In this document: in pieces, positions 1 to 10,549 of the stretch
How the letters are laid out: each line of letters starts with the position of its first letter
How positions within the stretch are numbered: the stretch's first letter is position 1
Program-made: the position numbers and the translations under genes
Notes under the pieces: generated by a model
Told to the model about the DNA's origin: nothing
Database searches by the model: none
Seen by the model: only the letters and a program-made list of their open reading frames with translations
Source of the DNA: Zygnema cylindricum
Taxonomy: Eukaryota > Streptophyta > Zygnematophyceae > Zygnematales > Zygnemataceae
Length of the DNA: 33,739 bases
NCBI GenBank assembly: GCA_037447655.1
Contig: JBBHKE010002406.1
Location: 1-33,739 of the forward strand
Direction of reading: 5' to 3'

Positions 1-1680
1 CCTCATTACTTTGCCATTGTTTTCACAGTGTTTTGGATATTCATTTTGGCTTTTTTTTGTTGTCCCTTTCTTTGGCCTTCGTTAGTTTGTTATACGTGTA
101 TTTATTCCCTGGTTTTTATCTAATATTAGTACTATTATTATTATTTTTTTTATTTAGGTTTACTTTCTCTGGTGTGCAGTTTTGCATTTTGCTCTTGTTT
201 GTTTGTTGTTCCTTAGTATCGCTTGTCCAATTATGTGAAATCACAGAGACGAAATGATAAATGGTTTAAAGTTTGTAATTCTTACTAATGGTTTATAGAA
301 CGTAATACTAATAACTGATGGTTTAATGTTTGGAATATGGATAAATTATCGTTTATAGAAGGGAATTCTTTGAACTAAAAGCACATGAGACAGTCTTGTT
401 AATCTTTACAATGCTTGCTGGAGGAAGTTTCATCGAACCGCTTGTCCTCGTTAACTTTCTTTATGAACATATATGGTACCGAGGTCCCACTGATCCAACA
501 TCCTGAAATGTTCGATTTTACTCTTAGGAGGAATATTCACGAGCACATTACCAAAATCAATTTTTTATTTAGATGCAGAAGAATTTAGGTGTTTAAGACC
601 ATCTGGGCAAGAAATGGCTTCCCTGTAGCGTCAGTCAAACAACATAGAGTTCTTCTGTTAGATTCAGAAGCACTTGTTTTTTGTCATCAGGCAAGAATGG
701 GACTTCTTTAACTCCAGATTGTGCGCTTTGGAAAATCCATGTTTATTTTACCTCGTGTACTTGGTGCACAAAAACTTTTGCAATGAGTTAAAAGTTATAA
801 AGATAGCCTTAAGAGGTATATTGGTATCTCGGGTTAGTATGACATTAATGGACTGTTATAATAGAAACAAACTTTAAGGATTTTCAGGTTTAATGAAGTT
901 TTGCGAAGCCAGTGTCATACATATGTCCATAATAATAATAGAAGTGTAATTAAACTGATAAAGCCAGCTTATTTTTTCACTAATTGACAAGAACAGGGCA
1001 AATGTCTATTTTGCAAGAGTGACAGAGTTACGGTTCAAAAAAAATACAAAACTTGGAAAGGCAGAAAAAATCAATCTATCATTAACCGTTTTAAAAATCC
1101 GAAATAACTGCTCAACCCGCATAGCTCTTTAGCAACAATTCATAAAAATCTGGAAAAAGAAACTTAACAGGAGCTCTCAATACATGTTTTTTTTCTTTTT
1201 TCTTTTTTTGCCTTGTAATCAATTAAAGCAACTTTATTTGTGGTGACCTGTCTTACCTGTTTAACGGCGACAATATACCACCTAGTCATAGCTTCAGAGA
1301 TTGAAAACACTACCTGTGTTTATTTTATTCCGACCCAAAAAAAAAAAGAATATGCAGGCAATTCATACAGCATTCGGACAGGTTACCTACTACTAACGCA
1401 GAGCTTGCAGAAGAAGACAAAAAATTACGGAAGTTAACGCCTCAGTTAGCATGGGAAAGAAACCCATGGTAGCTTATCAAAAATAAAGAAAAAAAATCTT
1501 CCCAAAAATAAAGAGAAAAAGACTTCAAAAAGGGACCTATCTACATCATTCAAGACAAAAAAACGCGTTCATTGCGAACACCATTGCTTAAGAGTGAGGG
1601 AGAAAGCCGTGAAAAATCGCAGTACAAAACGTTGTGCAGACGAGGGGAGTCAAAATTCACAAAACCCTGCAACACAATAG
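1..1680. other. no recognisable gene; AT-rich flank
   Basis: I see no supported gene here. The open frame at 33-257 is a T-rich hydrophobic translation without recognisable domain. On the minus strand, short open stretches between about 400 and 800 break quickly and match no family I know. The stretch may hold old downstream transcript or intergenic DNA. Confidence 0.5.
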
Positions 1681-1730
1681 TGTAAAAATGTTAAACATTT
1701 AATGTTAAGAATGTTAAAAATGTTCCTCAA

Positions 1731-2150
1731 GACAATTGAGGAACAATACCTTAACAAAGACCAATTGAGAACCAACACCTAAAAAACCAATACCAATTGA
1801 GAACCAAGACCTAAAAAACCAAGACCAATTGAGAACCAAAACCTAAAAAACCAATACCAATTGAGAACCAACACCTAAAAAACCAAGACCAATTGAGAAC
1901 CAAAACCTAAAAAACCAATACCAATTGACAACCAATACCTAAAAAACCAAGACCAATTGAGAACCAATACCTAAAAAACCAAGACCGATTGAGAACCAAT
2001 ACCTAAAAAACCAGGACCAATTAAGAACCAATACCTAAAAAACCAAGACCGATTGAGAACCAATACCTAAAAAACCAAGACCAATTGAAAACCAATAATA
2101 CCTACACAGGCTAATTGAAAACCACTACCACCAGGACCAATTGAGAACCA
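1731..2150. repeat. 32-bp minisatellite
   Basis: About ten well-conserved and several degenerate head-to-tail copies of a 32-bp unit, read roughly as CAATTGAGAACCAA-NA-CCTAAAAAACCAA-NAC. Early units alternate between an ...ATAC and an ...AGAC ending, so part of the array may have expanded as 64-bp dimers. The last copies (from about 2090) are shortened and diverged. It lies 0.6 kb past the HOS1 stop, downstream of the likely polyadenylation signal. Confidence 0.9.
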
Positions 2151-2622
2151 GCTCTTCCGCTTCTACTCCTTTCCATAACCCCCGGTTACAAAGAAAAACT
2201 CAACCCTCATAAAAAATGGGGGGGTGATTTCAGGCTATAACATACAACAGATTGTTAAATTCTAAAGCAATAAGGGCTTATATTTCTCAAAGAAAGAAAA
2301 AACCTAACATGCACACATAGAGAGAGAAAAAATAAAGTGAACTTCAAATCTACATAAACAACCTCGTCAGATCTAAAATGAGTGCAATTAATTATGAAGT
2401 TCTGTAAACAAAAAACATTTTCAGAACTCCAGCTTGTGCATACTGGTCCATAAAATATTCACAACCGTCATCATGCCTGTGACTTCGTATCAAACCGAAA
2501 GTACAGAAGACTCTGTGTTTTAAAAAGATGATACTGAAACGATTGTCATGTATTCTGTTGGATTTCTGTGTTCTTCTAATTGGTTATTTCATTTTTTCCA
2601 TCTTTCTAAACCGTCTCAATCC

Positions 2623-2628
2623 TTTATT
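2623..2628 (-). terminator. candidate polyadenylation signal of HOS1
   Basis: The minus strand reads AATAAA about 122 nt past the HOS1 stop codon, a normal place for a plant near-upstream element. No other canonical hexamer is closer to the stop. Plant poly(A) signals are loose, so this is a candidate only. Confidence 0.4.
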
Positions 2629-2749
2629 ATCAATACAAAGTCGCTAAATGAATGGAATACTCACCGAATGCGAGAGTTGATCATCAATTGCACTATCAAT
2701 TTGTGTTGAAATATGCCACATTCCCCCCAACCGTCGATATCGAAACTCA

Positions 2750-3835
2750 TTATTGTGATATTGGAGAGCGAAAACCACCGACCTTCCTCTGGTTTTGATA
2801 TTGAGTTCCAGTAAAACCATCCTCAGCCCCTCTGGACCTCAATCCCTCTGCAGTCAAATTGCCAACTTTAGGAGAAACTGGGATTCCTTTACTTCCAAAC
2901 TGCCTATCATTGCCCTCACCTATCCTAGTTAGACTGCTGGTGGCATTTGTCCAGCCCCACGCTCCATCCTCAGCAATTCCCCATCTCCTTGACACTCCTG
3001 GAGAAGATGAAAAGGCCGGAGATTGGAATGATTGCAATTCAGATTCAGTATCAGGTGGTGATAGTCCTGCCTGGGATCTGTCCCTTTTAATTGACTGTCC
3101 ATAGCCACCATTGAATGTTGGTCCACTACTCAGCATTGGCGAATTTTTGAATCCGTTACCGAGAGTTCCTATACCCATAACTGAGCCATGGTCAGTATTA
3201 GAAAAGGGAGATGAAACGGGAGGTTGGAGCTTGAAGGACATACGAGAGTCTGTCTGAGTTCGTTCCTTAGCTGAAAATTCATCGACTCCAGCTCCTTTAT
3301 CAGCAAAAAGGCCTGAATTTTCATATCTTTCAAAAAAAACTCCTCCCCGATCACTCGACAAATCTGTCTCTCCATACTGCAGTCTCCGAGAAATGACAGG
3401 ACTCGGGGTCAATCCGTGCCCGTTTACAAAAAGAGGATTCAGATAGCTACTACCGTTTGATAAGGGTGAATTACCATTAACCTGGTTGGGATCTGCTGTA
3501 ACTCCCGAAAAACTTTTCGGGCCTTGATTAAATAAGCCCCCTTGCCCATTCAATGCTGGTTGCATGAAAGATGTGAGTGATTGCTGTGGTGCTCGACTGC
3601 TGACAGAATCAGTGAATGCAGAAAAAGAAACAGAATTCTTTGAGGTTTTTGAGAAAAGAGGTGAACTCTTGAGAAACGACTCTGAAACGAGAGAGACAGA
3701 CGGTTGTGGAAATATCACATTCTCGTAACCGGCATCACGCATGTCAACTTCAGCATCATCTCCTTCATCCACAGATTTGTCCTCGGAATCAATAAGTTCC
3801 TTTTCCTTGTGCAATGACAGCTTGAGGCAAGAATC
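2750..3835 (-). CDS. HOS1: HOS1 coding exon 10 (C-terminal tail)
   Basis: Starts after caattgcag, 66 nt past the exon 9 donor, and runs 361 codons to TAA. An acidic stretch (KELIDSEDKSVDEGDDAEVD) precedes a Ser/Gly/Asn/Phe-rich, probably disordered tail with no recognised domain. At the exon start the +1 frame reads GFLPQAVIAQGKG, vaguely like HOS1 sequence, but stops after 15 codons; either coincidence or a sign that the splice is misplaced. Confidence 0.75.
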   Translation of the reverse strand, partial: DSCLKLSLHKEKELIDSEDKSVDEGDDAEVDMRDAGYENVIFPQPSVSLVSESFLKSSPLFSKTSKNSVSFSAFTDSVSSRAPQQSLTSFMQPALNGQGGLFNQGPKSFSGVTADPNQVNGNSPLSNGSSYLNPLFVNGHGLTPSPVISRRLQYGETDLSSDRGGVFFERYENSGLFADKGAGVDEFSAKERTQTDSRMSFKLQPPVSSPFSNTDHGSVMGIGTLGNGFKNSPMLSSGPTFNGGYGQSIKRDRSQAGLSPPDTESELQSFQSPAFSSSPGVSRRWGIAEDGAWGWTNATSSLTRIGEGNDRQFGSKGIPVSPKVGNLTAEGLRSRGAEDGFTGTQYQNQRKVGGFRSPISQ

Positions 3836-6800
3836 CTGCAATTGACAAAAGAAACCTCTGGAAGTCGTGAAATTGGTTCTTAAGTGCAATACAACCATTA
3901 CCACACGTGCAAGTCGTGAAATACTTGAAAGATTCAGATCTAAGAGCTCGTGCCGAAGCAAACAAGTCATTTCAATTGCCGGGTCTTCAATGGCAGTCTC
4001 TGTAACTATGCTCAGAAAATACTAAGCTCTTGATAGGCCATGCAAAAAACTGAAGGTTAGCAACGGTCGACTATGGATACTGACGAGTAAGGAAAAAACA
4101 ATCAAAATGTACAATTACCTGTGAGCACCATTTTGATATTTGCAAAGTATCGTTTCTTGATTATATCTGACTGACCCGCGAAAAACCCTAGGTGAATCTT
4201 TGAATGAGGTGCATTAGCCAAAGACGTCAAGCCAAAGACGTCAAGCCAGGTCAAGTAGGTTATTAAACGACCACAAGATATAATGTGGCTTCCACATACA
4301 CGCGATTTATGAAATGCATAACTGACACACGTTGGACGCACTACTATGCAGTGAACAAGCATAATACCGTCTAAAATAAGGAACATATTTGGTTTCCAAA
4401 TACAAACAATCCAGCCTTTTTTTTTGTAAACGTAATACAAAATAAATTTCTTAATTGCATCCACCAGTCAAACCTTTTCTACTGGACCATACTACTAAGG
4501 GTCCACCCATGCTTCACATCTACAAGTTATTCTTGTGGTACGTGGCATTTAAGACAAAAAAATGTGAATCACAAATGTCCACATGATGCTAGTTTCACAA
4601 GTACATAGGCATAGCGCTAGTAGAATTGCAACCTTAACTGAAATGACAACGGGCACCTACTAGATGATCACATGCAAAATGGATCCCTTCTATGACTGCA
4701 GATAGTGGTGCATGCATTTAGCAATTGATTAATAAGATGATTCACTGTTTCAGGTAAATTTCACAAACAATTATCAAAACCTAAATACACTATTAGGGCT
4801 AACACGGAATTAAAAGCTGACAAACGAATTGATTATTGAACAGAAGCTGGATTTACGAGTTCAGACACAAGACTTTAACGTCATAACTGAAGTGAAACTT
4901 ACAATTAACTGTGTACGATACTCCCTAGCCTTGTGGATCAAATTCTTGTTTTCTTCACGGTCCTCACGCTCACAAAGCTTCTGATGCACACGTTGTGCTT
5001 CCACAAACTGACAACGCTGCAAGGATCAAGCAAAAATTTCAGTTAAACCTCTAAAAGACTCCAGTTGAACTCTATGAAAATCTTTCAATTGGACTCTAAG
5101 AAACCGGGTCCTAAATTACCATACATAAGGCTGGAACCAACGCATTTCGCTATATCAATTTTGTTTACTTAAAAAACTCATGTAAGACAGGTCACTTTAA
5201 AATGTTACTTAACAAACTCCCTGTTACTTATCATACTTATGTAAAAAAGTTCAAATTTTACTGGAAAAACTGTAAAGTTAATATGTTACTTAGAGAACTC
5301 ATGTAGATAGTAAAACAGCCATCTACCATAACCACAGAAAAATGTCATACAACAAATGTCAGCCACCAAACCCAGTGACATTTATAAGGCATATACGCCT
5401 GTAGCTGGTGCTTACAAACCCTAACTACACCGAGTATCACAATTACCGATACTGTTTTTTCAAGCCTTCAAACTCTGCGCGCACACTTATCAGATTATCA
5501 ATCCAATCCGACGGTTGCTATGGAAACCTAGAATTATACCTTTGAACTGGCGGTTTCCAATTGGAAATTGGACATGTGTGCACGGATAAAAGTTGATTTA
5601 AATGGCAAAAAAAAACATTAACGCCTATAGCAATAACTGTTCAAACTCAACATATTCCCCACATCCATAATGCATTATCAACAACTTCAAGAGGCCTAAG
5701 CCAATACCGCAATTGTAACACGCACCAATTCAAGAGGTCAGTATATTTTAGGATTTTATTTTTTTAATACCAAATTTGAATCATACTTGAATGTAGAAAA
5801 CGACGAGGAGGTGTCCAGCAGTTCCACCAGGCATCTCCATGGCCCTAGCCATAAAGCAGCGGTGCACTATCTCCTGTTCTTCTGAATCCCAAGGCAACGA
5901 TATTATCTTATCCGCCCATGACTTTTTGATGCAAAAACAACAGAACTCTCCCACCAAAACCTCCATATGCTTCTTCCAATGTGTTTCAGCTTCCTGCGTA
6001 TCTTTAACCGTCCCAGGTCCTCTCTCCCCTGAATTTTCTCTAACTTTTCTTGTGTGGGATCTTTGATACAAAAAAGCATTTATCAGACTGTTACATTCCA
6101 ACAATATCCTCACAACAGTAACAGCCTCAGGTAATAAAGGGGGTTCGAGCCCCCTGTATAGCCTATCAAGCCGGCCGTTGCTACAAAGTAAAGAAAAAGC
6201 CGCATCTGGTTGTTGTCGTTCTAACAATACTCGTGGAAGACGAGGATGGCTTGAAAACTTTGACAGATCATCAAGTTGCTCACATGCTTTCTGCAATCCA
6301 CTCAACAAAAAACTACCTTAGAGTGGAAACAAATAAACATGCGCATGTGCAGTTAATAGAAAATGTAATTAACATACTTATCACTATGTAGTGTATGTGG
6401 TTTACAAACAGCGTTAGTTTGTATTATTCAAGAACAGGTGATTATATAATTCTTCAAATTCAGTCAAACATTACATCTGCAAATGCAAAACAGAAGATGA
6501 AATATTTGTTACATCATTTTCTCAAACACCCATCCAAAATACAAAAAACTCACCTGGAGGGCGTCTGAGCTGTCATCATCCAGTAAAAAAAATACAAATG
6601 TTTCCAAAGTGAAGTGCCAAGGAATGCCAAACGTCTTCATATAATCATCAGTTATGAGTTTCCACTGTCCAGTTGGAGACCATAGACGGTCAAACAAGTA
6701 ATACAGAAACTGAGTAAAACGTCAAGAATAACTGCAATACATTTGCACGCCTGTGGTATCACAGACTATGTCCAGCATTAGACTCCCTAGTGGATAACTA

Positions 6801-9766
6801 CACATGCGCGATTCCTGGCATTAATCATACAAAAACCGTACAATTTGTTCCATTACTGCAATTACTGGCCAGGAATGCTAGTTTTAGTGCTCAAAAAATT
6901 ACACCTATAGCGGAGTAATTTACCCAACTGGGCTTACTGGCAATACTGGCCAGTATTTGCGGTAATCGTACAGACAATTCAAACATTTTTTTAAAGAATC
7001 ACTGTGATTACTGTACGATAATCCCATACATGTATTTACACTATAATATCTAATGTCAACCAGGGAACTGATTCAACAAAACCAAGCAGCGAAGAATGAC
7101 ATAAAAAGCTGACTTTCCAAAGCAAAAGTTTTTTTTTGGTTAATGAGGCTCTAAAAGGAACAAAATCAATACAGAGATGTACATGGATATGGGAAGGGTT
7201 GTGACTGGAAAGAAGAACTATGATCTTGGCTTGACATTTGAGGATACAATGGTCTTCTTCGCAAGGAAATTGTCAGAACGTCCATCCAAAAAGAAGTTAT
7301 CAATTGCAGTTCGCACACTATCTGGAGGATAAGCAGGACTAGCTGTCCCAAAAAGGCTCTTATCTCCAGGTTTCCCAAATGCCGGACTTGTCGTACTGCT
7401 TTGTCGCAAAACCTCCAAACCAAAAACATCTCCTCCTTCACCTCCTAAATCATCAGTAGATCCTACTTGTAATTGCATTAATGCCTCTTCGATAAACAGA
7501 GAAGTTGACGGTTTTCCTCCTAAGAGTCCCGTGCCTAGTACATAGTCTGGCCAAGCTCTTTCTTGAGCAGCTTGTTTCCTTTGCCTGAATGCAGCTCTCC
7601 ATTTGTTGAAATCAGCAAACCTAGGAGTAGAACTGTCGAAAAATTTGATACGCGCTGCCCAGAGCATTACTTGAAGATGCTGCAAAACAAAACTGAGTCG
7701 GGTCATAAATTTTTAAGAACAAAGATAAAAATATTAACCAAACCAATCACAGAACAGAAGTGACTCAGGTCATAAAAATTTCAGAACAAAGGTGAACTCT
7801 GTAACCAATCACTAAAAATATCAGGTAGCGCGAATCTGGATCATACCAACTTGCAACAAAATCTAATGATGTATGCAATTTTCAGGGACAGGGCATAAAT
7901 GAGTCGTAAAGGAGGAGATATATATACCTGCAAAGCTCGTTTGACAGCTTCAAGGAGAATTTTCAAGTCCTTCACTGAATCCACATATGTTTGTGAAGCA
8001 GGAATATCCAGAGATTTAAGCAATTTTATTATTTTATTTAGCTTGTAGGCTGCCTTACCAAGCATCTCCAGCCTTGGTTCTCTAGTTAGCTCGACAGCAC
8101 CAAGCTTGTCTTCATATCAAATGTTAAGCAAACTTGAATTGAAAAAAAAAAAGTCTTCCATAAATCATCCTTGAAACTAGCTAATACTTAAAGAGATACA
8201 AGTAAAAGTCAGCATGACTCAAACACTTTGAAAGTAAAGCTAAACAGAGTTAAAAAAAAATAAAAATCAATGACGAGTCAAATTTCAGCAGTAAGGTGAA
8301 GAATAAAAGAGTGACGTCTTCCAACAAGGAGAACATAGCTATTTGAGGGATACATATGTCCTTGAGCATTTTCTTTATCCCCTGAAAAGTTTTTCTGCAC
8401 CATTCCTTTACAATTGCGCTGTCCAACAGCACTGAAACTGAAGGATCGCTTGAAAGGACCGTCTCGTTGAAGCACACATCAGAAACATCTTTGAAGCTCG
8501 TCAAGAAAACTTTCCGTGACATATGTATGAATATATTTAAAAAAGAAAAGAAAAGGAAATGAGTAACTTTTGAAGCCAGCATATTTTTGTATACAAATTT
8601 GAAGTCAGTCTCCTAAATAATATATCAAAAAAAGGTATCCTTCTCAAGTGTAACACCAACAAAAACTATCACTAGATCCACAACCACGAAAAGCCAAAAT
8701 ATGTAGCGTAAAATAATGTACTTAGCAGTCTTACTCCAAGTGATGAATAAAAACAGAAAGATACAAGTATGCAAATAAACCTATATAAATCTAACTAAGT
8801 CCTGAAGAATAACAGCAGCCATAACGAGGTAATAATTGAACATGACAATAAGCCCTGACAAATGATAAAAACATCTATCTAAAAGACAAACAGTGGCAAA
8901 GACAAACAGACAAAAGAAGGGACAATGACAAAAAAAAAAAAAAATAGGATACAGTCACAAATCACAGAGACCAAATTATTTTCCAATGCCACATCGAAAA
9001 ACTGGTACAACCGCCTTGCATCAACAGTGGTACCAAACATATCGTCGTCTCGCACTTGAACCAAAAGTCCAGCATCCAGCAAATCATCATGTAAACGAAG
9101 AACTGGCGACTGTCGACGAATTGTATTTCGGCAAATAGGACAAAATTCCGTCCGTTGAGCACACTCCGTGCAAAGACAAGCATGGCCACAGGAAGTAAAA
9201 CAATGTTGAACATCCCTCGCACACATCTTCAGATCCTTCAAGGCTCGACATTTCTCTAACTTTGCCTCATAATATAGTTGTCGAGGACTTATCGATGCGA
9301 ATCTCTCTAAAACCTGTTTCAATAAGACGAATAAGAAAGAAGCATGTCAAACAATGGTCCATATTGTAGCGGTTGGTAAGTGTGTTTGTAAACTTTAAGA
9401 GAATTAAGTCTTTCATTTACATGTAAATCGTCAGAATAAGGCATATATGAACTATGATTATTAATGCACAACTCAATTCTTAACTTTCAGGTCCAGCTCT
9501 CAGATTCTTGACTAGGACAGCCAACAATGAGAAATCGAAAGTTAAGCTGAAGTAGCTCAAATTCAGCTTGAATTCACTTGAAGTACAACCAGTTGTAAAC
9601 ATTTCATGATGGAACCATTTCACCAGGTTTAAGGTGTGGTGAACGCTGTGAACTTCTCATTTTCTTCTCGCAAGAACTCATACCAAAAACAAACAAGAAA
9701 ATCAAGTGGTTGTTTCATTACCTCGTCCTGACGATTCATGGTTCGTGGACGGCCTGAACTTGTCAT
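2750..9766 (-). CDS. HOS1: HOS1-like RING-type E3 ubiquitin ligase / nuclear pore-associated protein
   Basis: Ten coding exons in gene order: 9766-9722, 9313-8953, 8488-8354, 8109-7928, 7679-7248, 6709-6554, 6290-5787, 5016-4903, 3997-3902, 3835-2750. Phases are consistent at every junction and give about 1036 residues (Arabidopsis HOS1 is about 930). Residues 46-77 form the divergent RING-like motif with SCGHACLC and FCPICR; residues about 386-540 hold the ELYS-like segment with FLYYLFDRLW and FVFFLLDDDSSDALQ; the tail (676-1036) is low-complexity, rich in Ser, Gly, Asn and Phe. HOS1 in Arabidopsis ubiquitinates cold regulator ICE1 and flowering regulator CONSTANS and associates with the nuclear pore in mRNA export; these roles come from the family. 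The start at 9766 is the first ATG in frame; the leader exon contributes none. Least certain: the exon 9 borders and the exon 9-10 junction. Confidence 0.88.
3902..3997 (-). CDS. HOS1: HOS1 coding exon 9 (borders uncertain)
   Basis: A 96-nt candidate: acceptor cagag|ACTGCC, donor GTG|gtaatg, phase 0 both sides. It gives LI-TAIEDPAIE, partly reminiscent of the HOS1 sequence following exon 8. An acceptor two bases upstream would meet a stop after ten codons. No strong homology supports the distal half. Confidence 0.55.
4903..5016 (-). CDS. HOS1: HOS1 coding exon 8
   Basis: Continues FYIQ with RCQFVEAQRVHQKLCERED and KAREYRTQLI, then donor ATT|gtaagt. The charged helical sequence fits the HOS1 segment after the VVFYxQ motif. 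This exon gives no long open frame of its own; it was found by phase and family resemblance. Confidence 0.85.
5787..6290 (-). CDS. HOS1: HOS1 coding exon 7 (ELYS-like part, continued)
   Basis: The longest conserved exon, 168 codons: KACEQLDDLSKF, LPRVLLERQQPDAAFSLL, EAVTVVRILLECNSLINAFL, MEVLVGEFCCFCIKKSWADK, IISLPWDSEEQEIVHRCF and GHLLVVFYIQ. Phase 0 on both sides, closed by a CAA|gtatga donor. Confidence 0.93.
6554..6709 (-). CDS. HOS1: HOS1 coding exon 6 (ELYS-like part)
   Basis: Begins FLYYLFDRLW directly after a ctcag acceptor and ends DDDSSDALQ|gtgagt. The block corresponds to the HOS1 segment assigned to the ELYS-like family, which relates HOS1 to a nucleoporin. Confidence 0.92.
6710..7247 (-). 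other. HOS1: HOS1 intron 5, U12-type
   Basis: Donor GTATCCTCAA; branch-point-like ATTCTTGAC (6729-6721, minus) 11 nt before the ctcag acceptor. Phase 0, joining KKTI to FLYYLFD exactly as in the protein family. Confidence 0.82.
7248..7679 (-). CDS. HOS1: HOS1 coding exon 5
   Basis: Encodes HLQVMLWAARIKFF, then RFADFNKWRAAFRQRKQAAQ, ERAWPD and STSLFIEEALMQLQ, all recognisable HOS1 landmarks. It ends at ACCATT|gtatcctc, a U12-type donor; reading on gives a stop within a few codons. Confidence 0.9.
7928..8109 (-). CDS. HOS1: HOS1 coding exon 4
   Basis: Starts after a gaag acceptor with a T-rich tract and branch-point-like TTGCTTAAC upstream; ends RALQ|gtatat in phase 0. Helical, Leu/Lys-rich sequence (LGKAAYKLNKIIKLLKSLDI) matching the region between the RING and the ELYS-like part in HOS1. 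Confidence 0.82.
8110..8353 (-). other. HOS1: HOS1 intron 3, U12-type
   Basis: Donor GTATCCCTC; branch-point-like TTGCTTAAC (8131-8123, minus), one mismatch from TTCCTTAAC, 13 nt before the acceptor. The splice restores the HOS1 reading (KDIY-KLG). Confidence 0.8.
8354..8488 (-). CDS. HOS1: HOS1 coding exon 3
   Basis: Encodes VSDVCFNETVLSSDPSVSVL and IVKEWCRKTFQGIKKMLKDI, aligning with the HOS1 segment after the RING. Both borders are chosen because they restore family sequence: the split codon gives ICDY-VSDVC on the left and KDIY-KLGAVE on the right. Frame also stays open past the donor (to about 8250), but that extension looks unlike HOS1. Confidence 0.85.
8489..8952 (-). other. HOS1: HOS1 intron 2, U12-type
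   Basis: Donor GTATCCTATT matches the U12 consensus GTATCCTTT at the first seven positions. Branch-point-like TTTCTTGAC (8508-8500, minus) lies 11 nt before the AAAG acceptor, within the narrow 10-16 nt window of minor-spliceosome introns. Confidence 0.82.
8953..9313 (-). CDS. HOS1: HOS1 coding exon 2 (RING-like domain)
   Basis: Encodes VLERFASISPRQLYYEAKLE followed by the RING-like cysteines (C46, C57-G-H59, C61, C63, C66, C73-P-I-C76) and VDARRLYQFFDVALENNLVS, the most conserved HOS1 block. Spacing is shorter than in a canonical RING, as is typical of HOS1. It ends in phase 1 at GACT|gtatcc, a U12-type donor. Confidence 0.92.
9722..9766 (-). CDS. HOS1: HOS1 coding exon 1 (start codon)
   Basis: Fifteen codons starting MTSSGRPRTMNRQDE, ending at a GAG|gtaatg donor in phase 0. 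The exon itself begins at 9780 after a cag acceptor, so 14 nt are untranslated. A second in-frame ATG (codon 10) could also serve as start. The short basic N-terminus lacks the longer N-terminal extension seen in flowering-plant HOS1. Confidence 0.7.
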
Positions 9767-10196
9767 ATTCAGTAAAACTACTGAAGGTGATAATGCAGAA
9801 ATTTAACAACAAAATGTAATCAGCGTAAACAGAAAACACAACGATAAAAAAGGTTGTGAGAAAACATAAGCGCAAAGTTCTTGCCAAAAATTTTAGTATA
9901 ACCAACAAGACGACCAGCAAGAGGTAAACAAGTAAAACATCAAAGAAGTCGAAAGACAGCCCTTTAAATTTCGCCTAAACATTATATAATCGTCCAAATA
10001 TAAGTTTGCATAGAAAGATATGAGGAGAATTAATCCGAGGCCTTTCTTTTACACGTGTGACAGTAATGTACCTGGAAAAAGAAACAGTGAGAAAGAAAGC
10101 TTCCAGAAAAACGAGGTGTTTCTGAGACCAAATATGTCAAAAAGACTTTGAAAGAATATGAAAGAAATAAAAAATTACGAAATGAAAGATAGATAC

Positions 10197-10290
10197 CTGC
10201 CCACAGCTCTCTCTGGCTCTGAGAAGCACCAAGGAAAATGTTCAAACCCTAAAACGCGAATCCGCTGCTCTGAGGAGGCGCCATAATTTT
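10197..10290 (-). promoter_or_regulatory. HOS1: HOS1 5' leader exon with upstream ORF (approximate 5' end)
   Basis: The minus strand shows a 12-codon upstream ORF (10284-10249: ATG GCG CCT ... TTT TAG), then a telobox-like motif (AAACCCTAAAA on plus, 10244-10254) and a GGGCAG|gtatct donor at 10197. Splicing it to the acceptor at 9781-9783 gives no in-frame ATG before 9766, so it should be 5' UTR. An alternative acceptor, tttttccag, sits near 10072. The transcription start was not located. Confidence 0.5.
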
Positions 10291-10549
10291 CAAAATGTGC
10301 GATATATCCGTACAAGTCACTCGAACTGGCTTTCCTGGATCAGACCGTTAAAGAATACCGTACCCCAACTTCGTTGTAGGCTCTATGCTTGAAAAACAAT
10401 ACTTAAAACGTGCGGAAATTCTGCACGGAAATTAGACGCACGAAAATCTTACTTACTAAAAAAAACCGCACGGTATGCTGATTTTGATATTCGTACAGAA
10501 TGTCGTTCAATACTATGCTTCTGTTGCCCTGTTTTAACGATATATACCC

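Noticed and set aside
1731-2150. CRISPR array
   Set aside because: Units follow each other directly with no unique spacers, and the context is a eukaryotic gene region. It is a minisatellite.
2859-3375. Several 60-80 codon frames overlapping the HOS1 tail
   Set aside because: They are shadow frames of exon 10 without start context or homology.
4102-4464. 120-codon minus-strand frame within HOS1 intron 8
   Set aside because: No resemblance to HOS1 or another family, and including it would break the phase-consistent exon chain.
8250-8353. Extension of HOS1 exon 3 along its open frame
   Set aside because: The extra residues do not resemble HOS1, while splicing at GTATCC with a good U12 branch point restores the family sequence and the phase.
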